Source of the DNA: Sphingobium sp.
GTDB lineage: Bacteria > Pseudomonadota > Alphaproteobacteria > Sphingomonadales > Sphingomonadaceae
DNA: 64,000 bases
NCBI GenBank assembly: GCA_009360885.1
Contig: SPEL01000008.1
Location: 1-64,000, forward strand
Direction of reading: 5' to 3'
The notes beneath the pieces are model-generated. The model had not been told where the DNA came from. It saw nothing but the letters and a program-made list of their open reading frames with translations, and did no database searches. Shown here in pieces: positions 41,890-49,644 of the stretch. A program made the translations under genes and the position numbers. Position 1 is the stretch's first letter; the number at the start of each line of letters is the position of its first letter.

Positions 41890-42618
41890 ATGGCCAGATT
41901 TTCTCTTCCTAAAGGAAAAGCGCAGCTTGCTTTCGTCGGTGTGATTGCATCGGTGGTTGGGTTGACCTTCGCCATTGCCGGAAAAGGCATTTATGATGCT
42001 GCGACTGATCCCATAGGAACCGGGGCTGTCAATGCTTCGGCTGGCGGGGCAGATCAGCCAAAGGGCAAAGCCGGACAGACGCAGGCCAATTTCGCGCTGC
42101 GGGTAGACCCGGCCCTTGGTTCCTCCCGCCCGGAAGGCGAGGGGCAGCCTGCTGTGCCGGGGCAGATGGCGCAGTTTGCCGTAAAGCGTGTGCTGAAGAT
42201 TGAAGGGCCGATGAAGCATGGCAGCTTCGTTTGGGATGAAGAGGGCGTGCCGAAGGACGGTCCGCTGATTATAACGGTTGATCTGGCCGCGCAGACTATG
42301 TCGGTTTTCCGAGATGGTTATGAAATTGGGGCGGCTGTTATTCTGTATGGTGCCGATAATAAGGAAACCCCGCTGGGTGTCTTCCCGATTTCTCAGAAAA
42401 AGGTCGATCATGTGTCGAACCTTTACGATGCGCCCATGCCTTATATGCAGCGCCTGACCAATGATGGCGTCGCTATTCACGCCAGCGAGGTGGACTGGGG
42501 CAACGCGACCCATGGCTGCATTGGTGTGCCGCTGGAATTCGCGAAAAAGCTCTATGGTGTGACCAAGCTGGGTGATGTGGTCATCATTACCGACGGCAAG
42601 AAAATGGCGGGTGTCTAA
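41890..42618 (+). CDS. L,D-transpeptidase (YkuD family)
   Basis: A 242-aa protein with an N-terminal membrane anchor (KAQLAFVGVIASVVGLTFAI) and a periplasmic YkuD domain. Catalytic signature: GVAIHASEVDWGNATHGCIG with His in AIHAS and the Cys in THGCIG (H208, C210). PLIITVDLAAQTMSVFRDGY and ETPLGVFPISQKKV are the opening strands. It forms 3-3 crosslinks in peptidoglycan or attaches proteins to it; substrate choice is not readable. It has G-V-P rather than R after the Cys (usual HGCIR), and an Ala/Gly-rich linker (residues 45-100). It stands alone, with three hairpins between it and the convergent flagellin gene. Confidence 0.88.
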   Translation: MARFSLPKGKAQLAFVGVIASVVGLTFAIAGKGIYDAATDPIGTGAVNASAGGADQPKGKAGQTQANFALRVDPALGSSRPEGEGQPAVPGQMAQFAVKRVLKIEGPMKHGSFVWDEEGVPKDGPLIITVDLAAQTMSVFRDGYEIGAAVILYGADNKETPLGVFPISQKKVDHVSNLYDAPMPYMQRLTNDGVAIHASEVDWGNATHGCIGVPLEFAKKLYGVTKLGDVVIITDGKKMAGV

Positions 42619-42760
42619 AGATTGGGTATTGGCGCTCTGGCTATGAACCCCTGATGACATTGATCTGACGCCTGTTCCTTTGATAAAGGAGCGTAGAACA
42701 GACATATCCCGGATTGATAAACCACATTTAGCTGTGCTGTTCGGCTTTTGCGGCCAAGGC

Positions 42761-42793
42761 AAAACCCCCTGCCTCGATTGAGACAGAGGGTTT
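42761..42793 (-). terminator. terminator-like hairpin downstream of flagellin
   Basis: AAACCC..CTG..CTC-AATC-GAG..CAG..GGGTTTT on the minus strand, with four T at the end. It is the last of three hairpins between flagellin and the transpeptidase gene: 42848-42880 (ATCCGTCATCG/CGATGACGGAT), 42799-42844 (ATGGGGCCTC/GAGGCCCCAT) and this one. The first two have no T-run and may stabilise the flagellin mRNA 3' end. Confidence 0.6.
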
Positions 42794-42908
42794 AGGAAAT
42801 GGGGCCTCAGCAAGGTGGGGACCATTAAACTGCCGAGGCCCCATATGATCCGTCATCGGCGGGACAAGTCGATGACGGATGTTATTCTTTATCCCGTCAA
42901 TCCGCGCC

Positions 42909-43751
42909 TTAGCGGATGAGGGTCAGAACATTCTGCTGGCTCTGGTTTGCCTGAGCAAGCATTGCGGTAGAAGCCTGCGACAGGATCTGCTGCTTGGCGA
43001 GTGCCGTGCTTTCTGACGAGAAGTCGGCATCCTGAATGCGGCTGCGGGCGTCAGACAGGTTGGCAATGTTGTTGGTCAGGTTGTTGGCAACCGATTCCAA
43101 GCGGCTCTGCGATGCACCGAGAGAGGCGCGGGTCGTTGCAACGGCATCCAGCATGGTGTCGACGTTGCCCAATGCCGTCGAAGCATTAGCGGCAGTGTCT
43201 ACGGCTGTAGCTGCTGCGAGGTCAGCCGGAGCGCCGAGCTTGATGGTGACGCTGTCGCCAGCATTGGCACCAACCTGAATGGAAATGTCGCCAGCGGTGC
43301 CGGTAAATGCCGTGTAGGTCGTGCCGGTTGTTGCGCTGTTGAAGATACGCTTGCCGTTAAATTCGGTCTTCGCCAGAATGTCGGTGATCTGCGACTTCAG
43401 TTCGGTAACTTCGGTGTTCAGCTTGGTCCGGTTGCTGTCTTCATAGGTGCCCGAAGCAGACTGAACAGCCAGTTCACGGATACGCTGCAGCATGTTGGTG
43501 ACTTCGTTGAGCGCACCTTCCGCAGTCTGGGCGAAGGAGATACCGTCATTGGCGTTGCGGACGGCCTGATTCATGCCGCGGATCTGCGATGTCATCTTGG
43601 AGGAGATGGCAAGGCCAGCGGCGTCGTCCTTGGCGCTGTTGATGCGCGAACCTGTGGACAGGCGTTCCATCGCGGTGCTGAGGTTGCGGTTGGCTACAGT
43701 AGAAGCATTGTTGGCGCGCAGAGCAGCGGTGTTGGTTGCGATAACGGTCAT
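42909..43751 (-). CDS. fliC: flagellin
   Basis: A 280-aa flagellin with only the conserved D0/D1 coiled-coil ends. N-terminus MTVIATNTAALRANNASTVA then NRNLSTAMERLSTGSRINSA and KDDAAGLAISSKMTSQIRGM carries S-G-x-R-I-N-x-A-x-D-D-A-A-G-L-A-I. C-terminus DARSRIQDADFSSESTALAK and QQILSQASTAMLAQANQSQQ then NVLTLIR. The middle is a short Ala/Thr-rich loop. It is a compact filament protein without D2/D3 domains. ATG at 43749-43751 is preferred over a longer frame to 43892 because AAAGGGAAC lies upstream and the flagellin start MTVIATN is conserved. A sigma28-like promoter at 43816-43842 is proposed. Confidence 0.96.
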   Translation of the reverse strand: MTVIATNTAALRANNASTVANRNLSTAMERLSTGSRINSAKDDAAGLAISSKMTSQIRGMNQAVRNANDGISFAQTAEGALNEVTNMLQRIRELAVQSASGTYEDSNRTKLNTEVTELKSQITDILAKTEFNGKRIFNSATTGTTYTAFTGTAGDISIQVGANAGDSVTIKLGAPADLAAATAVDTAANASTALGNVDTMLDAVATTRASLGASQSRLESVANNLTNNIANLSDARSRIQDADFSSESTALAKQQILSQASTAMLAQANQSQQNVLTLIR

Positions 43752-43815
43752 GATGTTCCCTTTCCGTAAAACTATCAGGTCGCTGCCATGCGGCGCTTGC
43801 GGCCTCGTAAGGGGA

Positions 43816-43842
43816 GAAACGACAGAGCCGATTTTTCTTTTA
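43816..43842 (-). promoter_or_regulatory. candidate sigma28 promoter of flagellin
   Basis: On the minus strand TAAA (43839-43842) is followed after 15 bases by GTCGTTTC (43816-43823). The -35 and the spacing match the FliA consensus; the -10 keeps only part of GCCGATAA. It is about 65 bp upstream of the flagellin ATG. It is weaker than the motAB promoter. Confidence 0.4.
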
Positions 43843-44084
43843 GACCATGACGTGATTTTTTTATTTTGGTCTGGGGGAAGATGGTCCCTCAATGGATGAA
43901 CAGAAACCTGCGGGGATGAGCGTGCGCGTTAAGAACGGCACAGCGAATCATAACTTTAATCGATTCGGTAAAGTTAACTTTGCGGGTAAGGGGGATTTGC
44001 CGCCTATGTTGGTGTGGTTAGCAAATAATAAACCATGCTTTATTGGAAAAAATCATTATTTTCAAATATATATTTCATTAATGG

Positions 44085-44116
44085 CGGCATTTTGCCGGGG
44101 CGGAAAAAAATTGCCG
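44085..44116. promoter_or_regulatory. two palindromic CGGC/GCCG boxes upstream of the sigma54 activator
   Basis: CGGCATTTTGCCG (44085-44097) is an inverted repeat with a 3-bp centre. CGGAAAAAAATTGCCG (44101-44116) matches the 16-bp palindrome at 25109-25124 at most positions. They are about 100 bp upstream of the activator gene and about 330 bp upstream of flagellin. They may be binding sites for the activator itself, allowing autoregulation. That is inferred from similarity of the boxes and their positions only. Confidence 0.45.
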
Positions 44117-44216
44117 ACCCGGCCATTTTTCTGTTTTTGTTAACTATATCCTAAGCGTAATAGGCCAAAATTACTCCTGTAGACGGCGAAGAAGTGGGAC
44201 ATACTTTTCGCCAGAT

Positions 44217-45611
44217 GTGGGGGCAAATATCGTGTCGATTTTTGGCATCAGTGATGCAGTGTGCGGAAAAATTCCTGCGGTGCAGGCATGGCTTGAACAT
44301 GCGTTTCTGGACATTGCGCCGGTGGCGGCAGATGCCCCCCGTGCCCGTGGCAGCCGCCATGTGCTGCTCGTCAGTGAAATTGCCCACGCCACCTGCCGTG
44401 ACATATTATTGGATTATCGCGCTGGTGAGGCAATATTTTCTCAGCCTCGTTATGTGCGCGCCGCAGATGGCATGCCTGCGCGGGTGGAATTTGGCCCGGC
44501 GGATATGGATTTCGCCTGTGCGCTGATTGCTGAACTGCTCCGTCCCTCTGGTATGCCTGCTGTCGGTGACGAAGCCAGTGCTAAGCTGATGTCGCTGGCA
44601 TCGCGCATCGCGGCGAGTGACGCGACTGTGCTTATCCAGGGTGATACCGGCACCGGTAAAGAAGGCATGGCTCGTTTCCTTCATGCGCGCTCGGTTCGCA
44701 GCAACAAGGATTTCATCGCCGTCAATTGCGCAGCCCTTCCCGAAACGATGATGGAAGCGATGCTGTTCGGCCATAAAAAGGGCAGCTTCACCGGGGCGGC
44801 TGGCAGCAATGAAGGGCTGTTTCTGGCAGCCGATGGTGGCACTTTGTTCCTCGACGAAATTGCTGAACTGCCGCTCAACCTTCAGGCGAAGCTGCTCCGC
44901 GCTCTTCAGGAAGGCGAGATTTTGCCGGTGGGCGCAACCCATCCGGTGCCGGTTAATGTGCGCGTTATCGCGGCCTGTAACCGTGATCTGCCCGCCGAAA
45001 TAGAGGCTGGCCGGTTTCGTAGTGATCTTTACTGGCGCCTCAACGTGATGCCGCTCTCGCTCAGCCCGCTGGCGCAGCGCAAGGGTGATATCATGGCGAT
45101 CAGCGCTGCAATGCTGCTGGCACTTCATGAAAGAGCCGCTGTGCAGGGGCAGGGTGATGACTTTGCGTGGCCGCGTCAGGATGCTCTTGCCGTGCTGGCT
45201 GCCCATAGCTGGCCGGGTAATGCCCGCGAACTGGGCAATGTGTTGCAGCGCGCCGTTGTGCTGCGTGAAGGCAATGGCATTGGTGCTGCGGACCTCACAT
45301 TAATGTCGGTGAGTGCGCCGATCATGGTGCCGACGCCGGTTGTGCCAGCAATGGCAGGAGTGATGCTGACAGAAAAGCCGCATATGGCTGATCCGATCAT
45401 CCTGCCCGGCGCGAATGTGCCTGCTGCCGTTGGCCGGGGGCGTCCCCTCAACAAAATGCAGGACATCACTCGTGCGTCCAAGCTGGATGCGGTGCGTCGC
45501 GCCTTGCGTGAAACGCAGGGGCATCGGGCGCAGGCGGCCCGCAAGCTGGGCATTTCCGAACGGACATTACGCTATCGCATCGCGGAGCTGCGTGATCTGG
45601 CAATAGCATGA
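44217..45611 (+). CDS. sigma54-dependent flagellar activator (FlbD/FleQ type)
   Basis: A 464-aa regulator. The AAA+ domain spans about residues 120-350: Walker A IQGDTGTGKE (from about 142), FGHKKGSFTGA (sigma54-contact GAFTGA loop, with Ser for Ala), Walker B GGTLFLDEIAELPL (about 207), and the arginine-finger region FRSDLYWRLNVMPLSLSPLA. The C-terminal Fis-type helix-turn-helix is ASKLDAVRRALRETQGHRAQ with AARKLGISERTLRYRIAEL. The N-terminal ~110 residues are not a standard receiver; no phospho-Asp pocket can be placed. It lies 40 bp before fliE and is the natural regulator for the sigma54-type promoters found here. GTG at 44217 or GTG at 44232 (MSIFGISDAV) may be the start. Confidence 0.9.
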   Translation: MGANIVSIFGISDAVCGKIPAVQAWLEHAFLDIAPVAADAPRARGSRHVLLVSEIAHATCRDILLDYRAGEAIFSQPRYVRAADGMPARVEFGPADMDFACALIAELLRPSGMPAVGDEASAKLMSLASRIAASDATVLIQGDTGTGKEGMARFLHARSVRSNKDFIAVNCAALPETMMEAMLFGHKKGSFTGAAGSNEGLFLAADGGTLFLDEIAELPLNLQAKLLRALQEGEILPVGATHPVPVNVRVIAACNRDLPAEIEAGRFRSDLYWRLNVMPLSLSPLAQRKGDIMAISAAMLLALHERAAVQGQGDDFAWPRQDALAVLAAHSWPGNARELGNVLQRAVVLREGNGIGAADLTLMSVSAPIMVPTPVVPAMAGVMLTEKPHMADPIILPGANVPAAVGRGRPLNKMQDITRASKLDAVRRALRETQGHRAQAARKLGISERTLRYRIAELRDLAIA

Positions 45612-45651
45612 ACGACCGGGGGCAAAGGGTCGCTAAAGTAAGGACGGGGCG

Positions 45652-46023
45652 ATGAGCGGAATTTCTTCAACCGACAGCGTGATGGCCATTCGTAACGCGA
45701 TACTTCAGCGCAATGCCGCGCTGCGGGATGTCGCGGCAGCGCCGGATGCTGGTGTTGTGGGGGCAGGCGCGGATGCCACGCAAGGCGTTTCGGGTGGGTC
45801 CACTACCGATTTTACGGCTGCCCTTAAAGGGGCGCTGGAAAAGGTGAACGGCCTTCAGGCGGATTCAAGCGCCGCAGCATCGGCCTATGAACGCGGCGAA
45901 ACCACCGACATCGCCGCCGTGATGATGACCAAGCAAAAGGCGTCACTAGGGTTCGAGGCCACGCTTCAGGTCCGTAATAAATTATTATCCGCTTACAAAG
46001 ATATTATGAGCATGCCGGTATGA
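45652..46023 (+). CDS. fliE: flagellar MS-ring/rod junction protein FliE
   Basis: A 123-aa protein. C-terminal DFTAALKGALEKVNGLQADS, ASAYERGETTDIAAVMMTKQ and KASLGFEATLQVRNKLLSAY, ending KDIMSMPV, is the FliE pattern. The N-terminal 45 residues are Ala/Gly-rich and poorly conserved. It joins the MS-ring (FliF) to the proximal rod and is the first substrate of the export apparatus. It begins the rightward fliE-to-flhB run, with AAGGACGGGGCG as ribosome site. Confidence 0.93.
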   Translation: MSGISSTDSVMAIRNAILQRNAALRDVAAAPDAGVVGAGADATQGVSGGSTTDFTAALKGALEKVNGLQADSSAAASAYERGETTDIAAVMMTKQKASLGFEATLQVRNKLLSAYKDIMSMPV

Positions 46024-46054
46024 TGGGCATCTGGGGTGAAGGAATACCGCAGTC

Positions 46055-47884
46055 ATGAGTGAGACAGCAGCTTCTTCTTCGGCGGTTCCCGCTGTGTCGT
46101 CCTCCGCTGGTGGTTCCGGCGGTCTGCCTGCTGCCATGGGTGGCCTGAATGACTGGCGCGCGCGGTTCACCGATATGATCCGCCAGCCTGCTGTTGCGCG
46201 CAGCCTGCCTCTTCTGGGCTTACTGGGCGTTGTGGGGGCTGCGGCTCTTTTGTGGATGAGCATGAGGGAAGCGCCGCAGCGTGACCTGTTCCGGGGCTTG
46301 CCCGACAGCGATAAGGCCGCCGTGGTTGAGGTGCTGGAGAAAAATAATATCCCCTATAAGCTGGATGCCAGCAATGGTGCGATCACCGTATCAGAGGATC
46401 AGTATTTCCCGGCAAAGATGATGTTGGCGTCGTCCGGCCTGCCCAAGAGCGCGCCTGATGGCAACACGCTGATCGACAGCCTGCCTATGGGCGCGAGCCG
46501 CGCGGTGGAGGGGGAGAAGCTCCGCTCTGCCCGCGAAATGGATCTCGCCCGTACCATTGAAGCAATCGATAGCGTTGAGAGCGCCCGCGTACATCTCGCC
46601 GTCACACCGCCCAGCGTTTTCCTGCGTGATCGCTCTAAGCCCGCAGCATCGGTGATGCTGCGTCTGGCGAAAGGCGGAAATCTGAGTGATGAACAGGTGC
46701 AGGCAATCGTGCATCTGGTTGCATCCTCCGTGCCGGAACTAACGCCGGAATCCGTTTCTGTGGTCGATCAAAATGGCCGCCTTCTCTCCAATGCAGGCGG
46801 GCTGGATGGCTCCGCTGACAAGCAGCTCGCGGTGCAGAACCGTATTGAGGACCGCTATCGCCAGGCGATTACCGCCTTGCTGACCCCGATTATTGGGGAC
46901 GGAAAATTCTCGACAGAGGTTCATGCCGATGTGAATTTTGATGAACGTCAGGCGACCCGCGAAACCTATCCGCAGGAAGAGGCTCGCCTCCGCGCCGAAA
47001 CCGGTAGCTGGCAGGCGACCAAGCCGGGCGAAGGCAAAGAAGGCGAAACGGGCGGTATTCCCGGTGCGCTCTCTAATCAGGCACCGCCGCCAGCAGTTGC
47101 CGAGACGCAGGCCGCCAATGTGCAGCAGGCTGGCGCGACCACTAACCCGGCTTCTGCCAGTGCCAATGGTCAGACTCAGCCAGAACTGGCACCGCTGCGG
47201 ACACAGGAAAATTACAATCGTAGTTTTGAACTGGGGCGTGAGGTTTCCGTCACCCGTGATGCTGTGGGCACAGTAAAGCGCTTGTCTGTGGCCGTTGCGC
47301 TGGATGTTGGCGCGGATGGCAAGCCCCGCAGTGCGCAGGAAATCGCGGCGCTGGAGGCTCTGGTCAAGAGTGCTGTGGGCTTTAGCGAGCAGCGGGGGGA
47401 TGTGGTTTCGCTTTCTTCGCGCAGCTTTGTGAAGGACCCTAATGCCAGCGCCGAAACACCCTTTTATGAAACCGACTGGTTCATGGGCCTTGCCCGTAAT
47501 GTGTCGGCCCTTGCCGTTGCCCTTGTGCTGATCTTTGGCCTTGGCCGTCCGCTAATGAAAAAGATCACGGCTGGCAAAAAGGCGCAGGCCGAAGGAGAAG
47601 CGGTTGATGGCGCAGGGCCATCTCTGTCAGGCCCCGGTGGCCCGTTGACAGCAGATCAGAAAAATATGGGCCAGAACAAGCTGGGGCATGAAATATCCGA
47701 AGAACTGATCCGCAATGCGCAGGAAAACCCGGATCAGAAAGTGACGCTGGATATGATTAGCGCCACGCCGGATTATGCCCGCCGTGCTGACCTGATCCGC
47801 AATTTCGTCAAGCAAGACCCTGACCGCGCAGCCCTTGTCGTGCGGGATCTGCTGAAAGAAAATAAGGCGAAAGAAAATGCCTGA
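46055..47884 (+). CDS. fliF: flagellar MS-ring protein FliF
   Basis: A 609-aa membrane ring protein. The first helix is near residues 47-67 (SLPLLGLLGVVGAAALLWMS) and the second near 480-500 (NVSALAVALVLIFGLGRPLM). The periplasmic part has YKLDASNGAITVSEDQYFPA, LASSGLPKSAPDGNTLIDSL, and ARTIEAIDSVESARVHLAVT, the FliF RBM motifs. The C-terminal cytoplasmic segment (about 560-609) has ATPDYARRADLIRNFVKQDP and RAALVVRDLLKENKAKENA, the FliG-binding end. It is the base on which FliG, the export gate and the rod assemble. It overlaps fliG by 8 bp. Confidence 0.96.
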   Translation: MSETAASSSAVPAVSSSAGGSGGLPAAMGGLNDWRARFTDMIRQPAVARSLPLLGLLGVVGAAALLWMSMREAPQRDLFRGLPDSDKAAVVEVLEKNNIPYKLDASNGAITVSEDQYFPAKMMLASSGLPKSAPDGNTLIDSLPMGASRAVEGEKLRSAREMDLARTIEAIDSVESARVHLAVTPPSVFLRDRSKPAASVMLRLAKGGNLSDEQVQAIVHLVASSVPELTPESVSVVDQNGRLLSNAGGLDGSADKQLAVQNRIEDRYRQAITALLTPIIGDGKFSTEVHADVNFDERQATRETYPQEEARLRAETGSWQATKPGEGKEGETGGIPGALSNQAPPPAVAETQAANVQQAGATTNPASASANGQTQPELAPLRTQENYNRSFELGREVSVTRDAVGTVKRLSVAVALDVGADGKPRSAQEIAALEALVKSAVGFSEQRGDVVSLSSRSFVKDPNASAETPFYETDWFMGLARNVSALAVALVLIFGLGRPLMKKITAGKKAQAEGEAVDGAGPSLSGPGGPLTADQKNMGQNKLGHEISEELIRNAQENPDQKVTLDMISATPDYARRADLIRNFVKQDPDRAALVVRDLLKENKAKENA

Positions 47885-48917
47885 GGTTCTGACACCCGAC
47901 CGGCCCGAAGATGATGCCGAAGCGCTTAGCCCGCTGCATGGTAGTGCCGCTGCTGCTGTATTGCTGATGTTATTCAGCGAGGATGAGGCTGCGGAAATCC
48001 TTGCTAGGCTGGAACCGGAAGAGGTTCGTCAACTTGGCTATGCGATGTATGATGTCGCCGATGTTGAAATTGAAGAGGTCAATCAGGCGCTCGATCAATT
48101 TGTAACCAAGGCGAAGAAACGCACCACCATCGGCTATGGCGCATCCAGCCATATCAGAGGGGCGATGCATAAGGCGCTGGGGCCGGAACGGGCCGATAAT
48201 ATGCTGGCCCGCATTACCCCGCCGACGCGCTCTACCCGGCTTTCCTTGCTGAAATGGATGGAGGCAGGGGAAATCGCCGCCATTGTTGAGGGAGAGCATC
48301 CGCAACTCATTGCCGTAGTGCTGGCGCATCTGGAACCGCCCGTCGCCGCTATGGTGCTGTCCCGCTTGCCATTGGAAAAGCAGGAAGACGTGATTTACCG
48401 CGTCGCCACCCTCGGCCCTATTGGCACCGAGGCGCTGGACGATGCGGAGGCGATCCTCTCCGTCGGTTCTCCGTCGGTAAAGGGTGGCACATTACAGCGT
48501 GGTGGCACCAGCGAGGCTGCTGCCATCATGAACAATGTCCGCAAGGATGTGGAGCAGCGCATCATCCGCGCCCTTAACAAGCGGGATAAGATCGTTGCCC
48601 AGACGATCGAGGAAGAAATGTTCATCTTCGATAATCTTATCGATCTGGATGACAAGAATATGGGCGCCTTGCTGCGGAATGTGGATACCGGCCTGCTGGT
48701 TGTTGCCCTCAAAGGTGCGAATGACATGCTGAAGGCCCGGATGCTGGGTTGTATGTCGCAGCGCGCTGCGCAGTCCATTACCGATGAAATGGAAGAACGC
48801 GGCCCGATGCGCCTTGCCGAGGTGATTGACGCGCAGAAGCAGATTGTCGTCGATGCGCGCCGTCTGGCGGAACAGGGCGTTATCATGCTGGCCGCGAAGG
48901 GGGATGAGTTTGTCTAG
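47877..48917 (+). CDS. fliG: flagellar motor switch protein FliG
   Basis: A 346-aa C-ring protein. The N-terminal part (VLLMLFSEDEAAEILARLEP) binds FliF. The middle domain has the EHPQ motif in IVEGEHPQLIAVVLAHLEPP. The C-terminal domain has FDNLIDLDDKNMGALLRNVD and RAAQSITDEMEERGPMRLAE with the charged residues that face MotA. It rotates with the rotor and sets torque direction. The fliH start lies inside its 3' end. Confidence 0.96.
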   Translation: MPEVLTPDRPEDDAEALSPLHGSAAAAVLLMLFSEDEAAEILARLEPEEVRQLGYAMYDVADVEIEEVNQALDQFVTKAKKRTTIGYGASSHIRGAMHKALGPERADNMLARITPPTRSTRLSLLKWMEAGEIAAIVEGEHPQLIAVVLAHLEPPVAAMVLSRLPLEKQEDVIYRVATLGPIGTEALDDAEAILSVGSPSVKGGTLQRGGTSEAAAIMNNVRKDVEQRIIRALNKRDKIVAQTIEEEMFIFDNLIDLDDKNMGALLRNVDTGLLVVALKGANDMLKARMLGCMSQRAAQSITDEMEERGPMRLAEVIDAQKQIVVDARRLAEQGVIMLAAKGDEFV

Positions 48918-49644
48918 AATATTCTCCGCGGCACAGATGGAGGGTGCGCAGCCCATTGGTGTGATGGCTCTGGGGCGGGATGAACCTGCCGGTGGTTTTC
49001 ATACGCGCTTCGGGCTGAGTCAGGATCAGGGGTGGAAGCCCGGTTCCCTTGCGGGGATGATGAGGGGCACCAAGGGCGCGGGGTCATCTGGCGCGCGTCC
49101 GGCTGCCGCTGCTGCGCCTGCCGCCGATAATGCGAATGATATTCCCCATGATAGCCCTGCGGTTGATCCGGTCGATCAGGCACGGGCTGATGCTTTTGCG
49201 CTGGGCTTTGACGAGGGGATGCGGGTCGCCACCGAAAGCATGGTCGCAGATGATGCCGCGATCAGCCATCTGGCGGAATCGCTGGCGCTGCTGGCCCCTG
49301 CGGCGACGGGTGCGCTGCCTGCGCTGCTTTCCGCCGCCGTGCTGCGGCTGGTGGAACAGGTTGTCGGTAAGGCGCAGGTCGATGTTGATCTGCTAACCCG
49401 GCGGGTAGAGGCCGTCGCAGCCTTTATCGAGGAAGAGCAGGCGCGTAAGAGCCTGCATCTGCACCCGGATGATATTGCTTTGCTGGCGGGGCATGAACTG
49501 GGCGTGGAATTGACGCCCGACACGGGCATGACGCGGGGCAGTGTACGCCTTGATAGCGGCGAGGGCTGGATAGAAGACGGCCCTGATGTTCAACTGTCAC
49601 GTCTAAAGGCGATGCTGGATACGATGGAGGATGGGGCGATATGA
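48904..49644 (+). CDS. fliH: flagellar export regulator FliH
   Basis: A 246-aa protein. N-terminus MSLSRIFSAAQMEGAQPIGV, a Gly/Ala-rich linker, then the FliH core: DQARADAFALGFDEGMRVAT (coiled region) and LPALLSAAVLRLVEQVVGKA with EEEQARKSLHLHPDDIALL, the ATPase-stator-like C-terminal domain. The C-terminal RGSVRLDSGEGWIEDGPDVQ then LSRLKAMLDTM is the expected end. ATG at 48904 overlaps the fliG stop by 14 bp and fits the length. A longer frame to 48826 lies wholly inside fliG. FliH holds FliI until delivery to FlhA. Divergence makes the family call less direct than for its neighbours. Confidence 0.88.
   Translation: MSLSRIFSAAQMEGAQPIGVMALGRDEPAGGFHTRFGLSQDQGWKPGSLAGMMRGTKGAGSSGARPAAAAAPAADNANDIPHDSPAVDPVDQARADAFALGFDEGMRVATESMVADDAAISHLAESLALLAPAATGALPALLSAAVLRLVEQVVGKAQVDVDLLTRRVEAVAAFIEEEQARKSLHLHPDDIALLAGHELGVELTPDTGMTRGSVRLDSGEGWIEDGPDVQLSRLKAMLDTMEDGAI

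Larger units (their letters stand above)
43752..44216. other. 465-bp spacer between flagellin and the sigma54 activator gene
   Basis: No gene is supported; an open frame at 43892-44143 has no conserved features. Near flagellin there is a candidate leftward sigma28 promoter (43816-43842) overlapped on the other strand by TAAG-N15-GCCGATTT (43808-43834). A leftward GG-N10-GC element, TGGTTTATTATTTGCT (revcomp of 44020-44035), is only a partial sigma54 match. CGGCA/TTGCCG boxes lie at 44085-44116. AACTTTA and TAAAGTT (43970s) form a small inverted repeat. Confidence 0.55.

Noticed and set aside
41653-42825. 390-aa open frame on the minus strand
   Set aside because: It is antisense to the L,D-transpeptidase gene (41890-42618), which has clear catalytic motifs. 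The frame has no domain and an unlikely composition. Its stop only marks the upstream limit of the ECF sigma frame.
43892-44143. 83-aa rightward frame between flagellin and the sigma54 activator
   Set aside because: It has no conserved pattern and overlaps the palindromic boxes; its N-terminal part lies in promoter DNA of flagellin.
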